A stretch of 64,000 nucleotides of DNA from assembly GCF_004784465.1 (NCBI RefSeq), contig NZ_SRRU01000004.1, positions 372,001 through 436,000 of the forward strand, given 5' to 3'. The position numbers were made by a program, and so were the translations under genes. The DNA is from Streptomyces griseoluteus. Lineage in GTDB: Bacteria; Actinomycetota; Actinomycetes; Streptomycetales; Streptomycetaceae. Positions 61,332 to 64,000 of the stretch are shown piece after piece (the stretch's first letter is position 1; the number at the start of each line of letters is the position of its first letter). The notes beneath the pieces were generated by a model. The model was not told where the DNA came from, ran no database searches, and was given only the letters and a program-made list of their open reading frames with translations.

Positions 61332-62666
61332 GTGCCCAAGTCCGCCACACGTCTTGTCCGCTTCACCGGACGCTTACTACAGGCCCTGGCCGCCGCCGCC
61401 ATGCTGGTCGTCGTCTTTCTCGCGCTGATCACCCTCACGGATGGGGCAGGCTCGGGGCTTGCCGCATGGTTGCCGACCCTTGGAGTCGGGGCCGTCCTCG
61501 CGACGTGGCGGGGCCGACGCCGCATTTGGCCGGCGCGGCTCGTACCGTTCCTGCCGGTGGTTGTCGCGGCGGCGTTGACGGCGTCGGTCTGCATCCCGAC
61601 CGTGCCGACGGCCCGGCGGTACCCGCCCGCCCTACCCTTCGTGACCACGCAGCACTGGAGCCTGACCACGGGCAGCCGGGTCGCGGTGTACCACTACCCG
61701 TCCGCACACCCCAGCCCCCGGCATCCCATCCCGCTCGTGTACCTCAACGGAGGACCGGTCCGCGGCATCTCGGTGCTCGACCACCGGTTCCTGCAACTCC
61801 TGGCCCGCCAGGGCTACGACGTCTATGCCTACGAACAGGCCGGCGGCGGACGAAGCGACCTGCTCCCCATGGGTCAATACACGATCTCCAGGTCAGTCAG
61901 CGACCTCGCCGCCTTCATCGACCGCCTGAACAAAGGCAAGGCTGACGTCCTCGGATTCTCCTCAGGCGGGGCCGTGCTCACCCGAGCCCTGGCCGACCCG
62001 CGCGTCGCCGCACGCCTGCACCGGGCGATCATCGCCGAGCCCGGGCCCATGGACGGCCCCACCGCACACATCACCGGGCACAAGGGCCGGGCATCCGCAC
62101 GAGGCCTCGCGCCGGCCCCGACCGGACCACGATCGACGCACGTCCCCCGGTATGCCGTGGCATTCGGCCTCATGCGACTTGGACTCCTCACCCCGGACAC
62201 CGGACTGATCGGACAGGCCGAAGGCGACAACGCCTTCACCGCCGCCGACCTCGGCAGCGACACCGCATCCGCCTACTGCGCGCACGACGCGCACCGCATC
62301 CCCACCGAGGACACCGCACAGAACTTCTCCTTCAGTCCCGCCGCCAGCCTCCGCATCCAGCAGACGGTCAAGGACTCACCCTCCATCGCCCCGCAACTGA
62401 GGCGCTCCCGGACCCCCGCGATGCTGATGATCGCCGCGTGCTCCTCCCAGGTCCGTCAATGGGCGACCGTCGCGCTTGCCAATGACCCCGCCATCCAGCG
62501 CACGCAGTACATGCCTGGAGTCGGACACCACATGTGGAACGGCCTCGACGACAACAACGACCGGGCTGTCGCCGTCATCACCGCGTTCCTTCAGGGCAAG
62601 CCGGCCCCCCTGCCGAACTACCCGGCCCGCGACGAGATCCCTACCTTCCTGCGCGACCACAAATGA
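61332..62666 (+). CDS. Membrane-anchored alpha/beta hydrolase (proline-iminopeptidase-like)
   Basis: A 444-residue protein. Three hydrophobic segments occupy residues ~10-95; the hydrolase domain follows with LVYLNGGPVRG (oxyanion HGGP-type motif), YAYEQAGGGRSDLLP, the nucleophile in LGFSSGGAVLTRAL and the His in PGVGHHMWNGLDD. The YEQAGGGRS block resembles proline iminopeptidases (DQRGxGxS). It is predicted to act at the membrane. GGAGG precedes the GTG at 61332. Divergent from TetR, so probably inducible. Confidence 0.85.
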   Translation: MPKSATRLVRFTGRLLQALAAAAMLVVVFLALITLTDGAGSGLAAWLPTLGVGAVLATWRGRRRIWPARLVPFLPVVVAAALTASVCIPTVPTARRYPPALPFVTTQHWSLTTGSRVAVYHYPSAHPSPRHPIPLVYLNGGPVRGISVLDHRFLQLLARQGYDVYAYEQAGGGRSDLLPMGQYTISRSVSDLAAFIDRLNKGKADVLGFSSGGAVLTRALADPRVAARLHRAIIAEPGPMDGPTAHITGHKGRASARGLAPAPTGPRSTHVPRYAVAFGLMRLGLLTPDTGLIGQAEGDNAFTAADLGSDTASAYCAHDAHRIPTEDTAQNFSFSPAASLRIQQTVKDSPSIAPQLRRSRTPAMLMIAACSSQVRQWATVALANDPAIQRTQYMPGVGHHMWNGLDDNNDRAVAVITAFLQGKPAPLPNYPARDEIPTFLRDHK

Positions 62667-62907
62667 AGACGTTGCCGCCCGGCACCGGCAATGGGGGGCG
62701 AAACCTCGAAGCCGCCTGGGCCCTGCGCGAACTACAGCCAAGGACGAGCTCTTGGTCCGGAAAAGGGCCCGATTCCATGTCGCCGCACCCCATGTGGCCC
62801 CGCCCCAGTCCCCTAGTGACCCGGCTCACACCCCCGCATGTCACACCCCCGCCACCGCGCCCGTCGTAACCGTGAATCCACCGGCACCGACCCACAGGAG
62901 CGCACCC

Positions 62908-63379
62908 ATGACCGCCCGCCTCAACCCCTTCGCCATCCCCGCCACCGCGAAGATCATCAAGCACATCAACGCGGCCGGACAGGTGGTCTCGGACTCCACC
63001 CTCCCCGCCGCCACCCAGGAGCTGGTGAAGATCCGCGCCAGCCAGATCAACGGCTGCGGCTTCTGCCTCGACATGCACACCAAGGAGGCCGCGCAGGCGG
63101 GCGAGACCCAGCTCCGGCTGAACATGGTCGCCGCCTGGCGCGAGGCTTGTCTTCACCGACGCCGAGCGCGCCGCCCTCGAACTGGCCGAGCAGGGCACCC
63201 GCCTCGCCGACACCCCGGGCGCCGTCACCGACGAGGCGTGGGCGAACGCGGCCAAGCACTACGACGAGGACCAGCTCGCGGCCCTGGTCTTCCTGATCGG
63301 CCTCATCAACGCCTACAACCGCATGAACGTCATGATCCGCATGCCCGCCGGCGACTACCAGGCCGGCCAGCCGGCCTGA
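62908..63379 (+). pseudogene. AhpD-like carboxymuconolactone decarboxylase family gene, frameshifted
   Basis: The first frame (ATG 62908) encodes MTARLNPFAIPATAKIIKHINAAG, ELVKIRASQINGCGFCLDMHTKEA and NMVAAWREA, where CGFC and the following His are the AhpD-type redox site. At about 63144-63150 the frame is lost and the rest (VFTDAERAALELAEQGTRLAD, DEDQLAALVFLIGLINAYNRMNV, then stop at 63379) is in another frame. Spliced, the protein would be ~156 residues, the family norm. A small indel, real or a sequencing error, explains it. Confidence 0.82.
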
Positions 63380-63492
63380 GCCGGACCCGGGCCGGGACCT
63401 CCTGGGGCATCCGGAGGCGAGACGGCGTGTGCGCCCCACCGCGTGCACGCCCCTCGCTTATCGTCGGCCAAACACCGACATCCGGAGTGAAA

Positions 63493-64000
63493 ATGGGAAA
63501 AACGGATGAGCTGGTGGGAGTGGTCGACAGGGCGGCGACGGTCGTCACCCCCACCGCTCCACCGGCCCGCCCCAGCCCCGTACGCCCCCTGCTCGCCCTC
63601 ACCGCCGCCGCGGCCGTCGGGATCACGGTGCTGCTGCTCGCCCGCGCCGGCGTGCTCGACCGGCCCGCCGTACAGGCGTGGCGCACGGTCTGCCTGGCGA
63701 TCACCGTGCAGGCGCTGCCGTTCCTGATCCTCGGCACCGTGCTGTCCGGCGCGATCAACGCGTTCGTCCCGGCCGACCTGTTCACCCGCGTGCTGCCCAA
63801 GCGGTCCGCGCTCGCCGTACCGGTCGCGGGGGTCGCGGGCGCGGTGCTGCCGGGGTGCGAGTGCGCGTCCGTACCGGTAGCCAACAGCCTGATCCGGCGG
63901 GGTGTCACCCCGGCCGCCGCCTTCGCCTTCCTGCTGTCCGCGCCCGCGATCAACCCGATCGTGCTCACCGCCACGGCGGTCGCCTTCCCCGGCAACCCCG
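63493..64000 (+). CDS. Permease of the DUF318/ArsP-like family, partial (runs off window)
   Basis: The first ~169 residues of a paralogue of the permease at 57522. MGKTDELVGVVDRAATVV opens the protein; the region LAVPVAGVAGAVLPGCECASVPVANSLIRRGVTPAAAFAFLLSAPAINPIVLTATAVAFPGNP repeats the other copy almost residue for residue. The ATG at 63493 has GGAG 6 bases upstream; GTG 63487 is an alternative start. No stop is reached by 64000. A TIGR03943 partner probably follows beyond the window, as it does the first copy. Confidence 0.88.
   Translation, partial: MGKTDELVGVVDRAATVVTPTAPPARPSPVRPLLALTAAAAVGITVLLLARAGVLDRPAVQAWRTVCLAITVQALPFLILGTVLSGAINAFVPADLFTRVLPKRSALAVPVAGVAGAVLPGCECASVPVANSLIRRGVTPAAAFAFLLSAPAINPIVLTATAVAFPGNP

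Noticed and set aside
1..64000. CRISPR arrays
   Set aside because: No regularly spaced 25-40 base repeats with unique spacers were seen; the only tandem repeats are the short ones listed.
1..64000. tRNA and rRNA genes
   Set aside because: No TTCRANYC T-loop with matching acceptor stem, and no rRNA-like block, was recognised; the hairpins found fit terminators.

Overview
The window is high-GC actinobacterial DNA with GTG and TTG starts, overlapping ATGA/GTGA gene junctions and many Streptomyces-typical families (DUF397 with a DUF5753-type helix-turn-helix partner, SCO2400-type zinc-ribbon protein, Uma2, DUF3151, DUF5063, DUF2617). The order aldose epimerase-pyrE-fba, kynA-kynU-kynB, purA, ybaB-recR and ask-asd fits a Streptomyces chromosome core region. 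Family calls come from reading the translations and from memory of the families; no database search was run.

Layout. 1-9015: Gly/Cys-tailed small membrane protein, DUF2617, membrane-anchored spermidine-synthase-like protein, CoxG-like protein, aldose epimerase, pyrE, class II aldolase with a strong terminator, DHA2-type MFS exporter, DUF3151. 9157-12505: kynurenine genes, with kynA and kynU overlapping and followed by a strong intrinsic terminator, then kynB. 12615-19409: P450, acetyltransferase, DUF4097 lipoprotein, an ABC exporter pair divergent from a MarR/GbsR-type regulator over a clear palindrome, and an Uma2 protein. 19411-27001: diacylglycerol-kinase-like protein divergent from purA, a DUF397/HTH module, an SDR and LysR pair, and a lipoprotein. 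27005-34645: an IS481 transposase remnant, an NmrA-like/MerR divergent pair, an orphan Imm1-like immunity gene of unusual composition, GntR, a TetR/FAD-monooxygenase divergent pair with tandem operators, a class III aminotransferase and a membrane protein. 34696-45345: SLATT-like protein, ybaB-recR-DUF5063, a truncated STAND-type fragment, an HTH protein, Uma2, ask-asd (with an internal start for the beta subunit), an ECF sigma factor with a coupled membrane protein, and SURF1.

45468-55374 is the most unusual part. A gene for an S9 prolyl-oligopeptidase-type peptidase is interrupted by an ~8.07 kb integrative element bounded by an identical 20-bp core (45696-45715 and 53764-53783). The element encodes a large serine integrase at its right end. 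It carries its own promoter and a diverged replacement for the first ~80 codons of the peptidase, so the downstream gene reads through intact while the native 5' end is left as a stub. Inside are decayed phage modules: a C5-methyltransferase remnant with two frameshifts, an intact HNH nuclease, a terminase small subunit whose frame is broken within a (CCCG)7 tandem repeat, an N-terminal stump of the terminase large subunit, and a frameshifted HNH/zinc protein. Among these ruins sits an intact stand-alone PD-(D/E)XK nuclease, a candidate defence cargo gene.

55570-64000: an RCK/TrkA-N channel-like protein divergent from a permease plus TIGR03943-type pair, an SCO2400-type protein, a TetR/alpha-beta hydrolase divergent pair over three 13-bp direct repeats, an AhpD-like gene broken by a frameshift, and a second close paralogue of the permease that runs off the window end.
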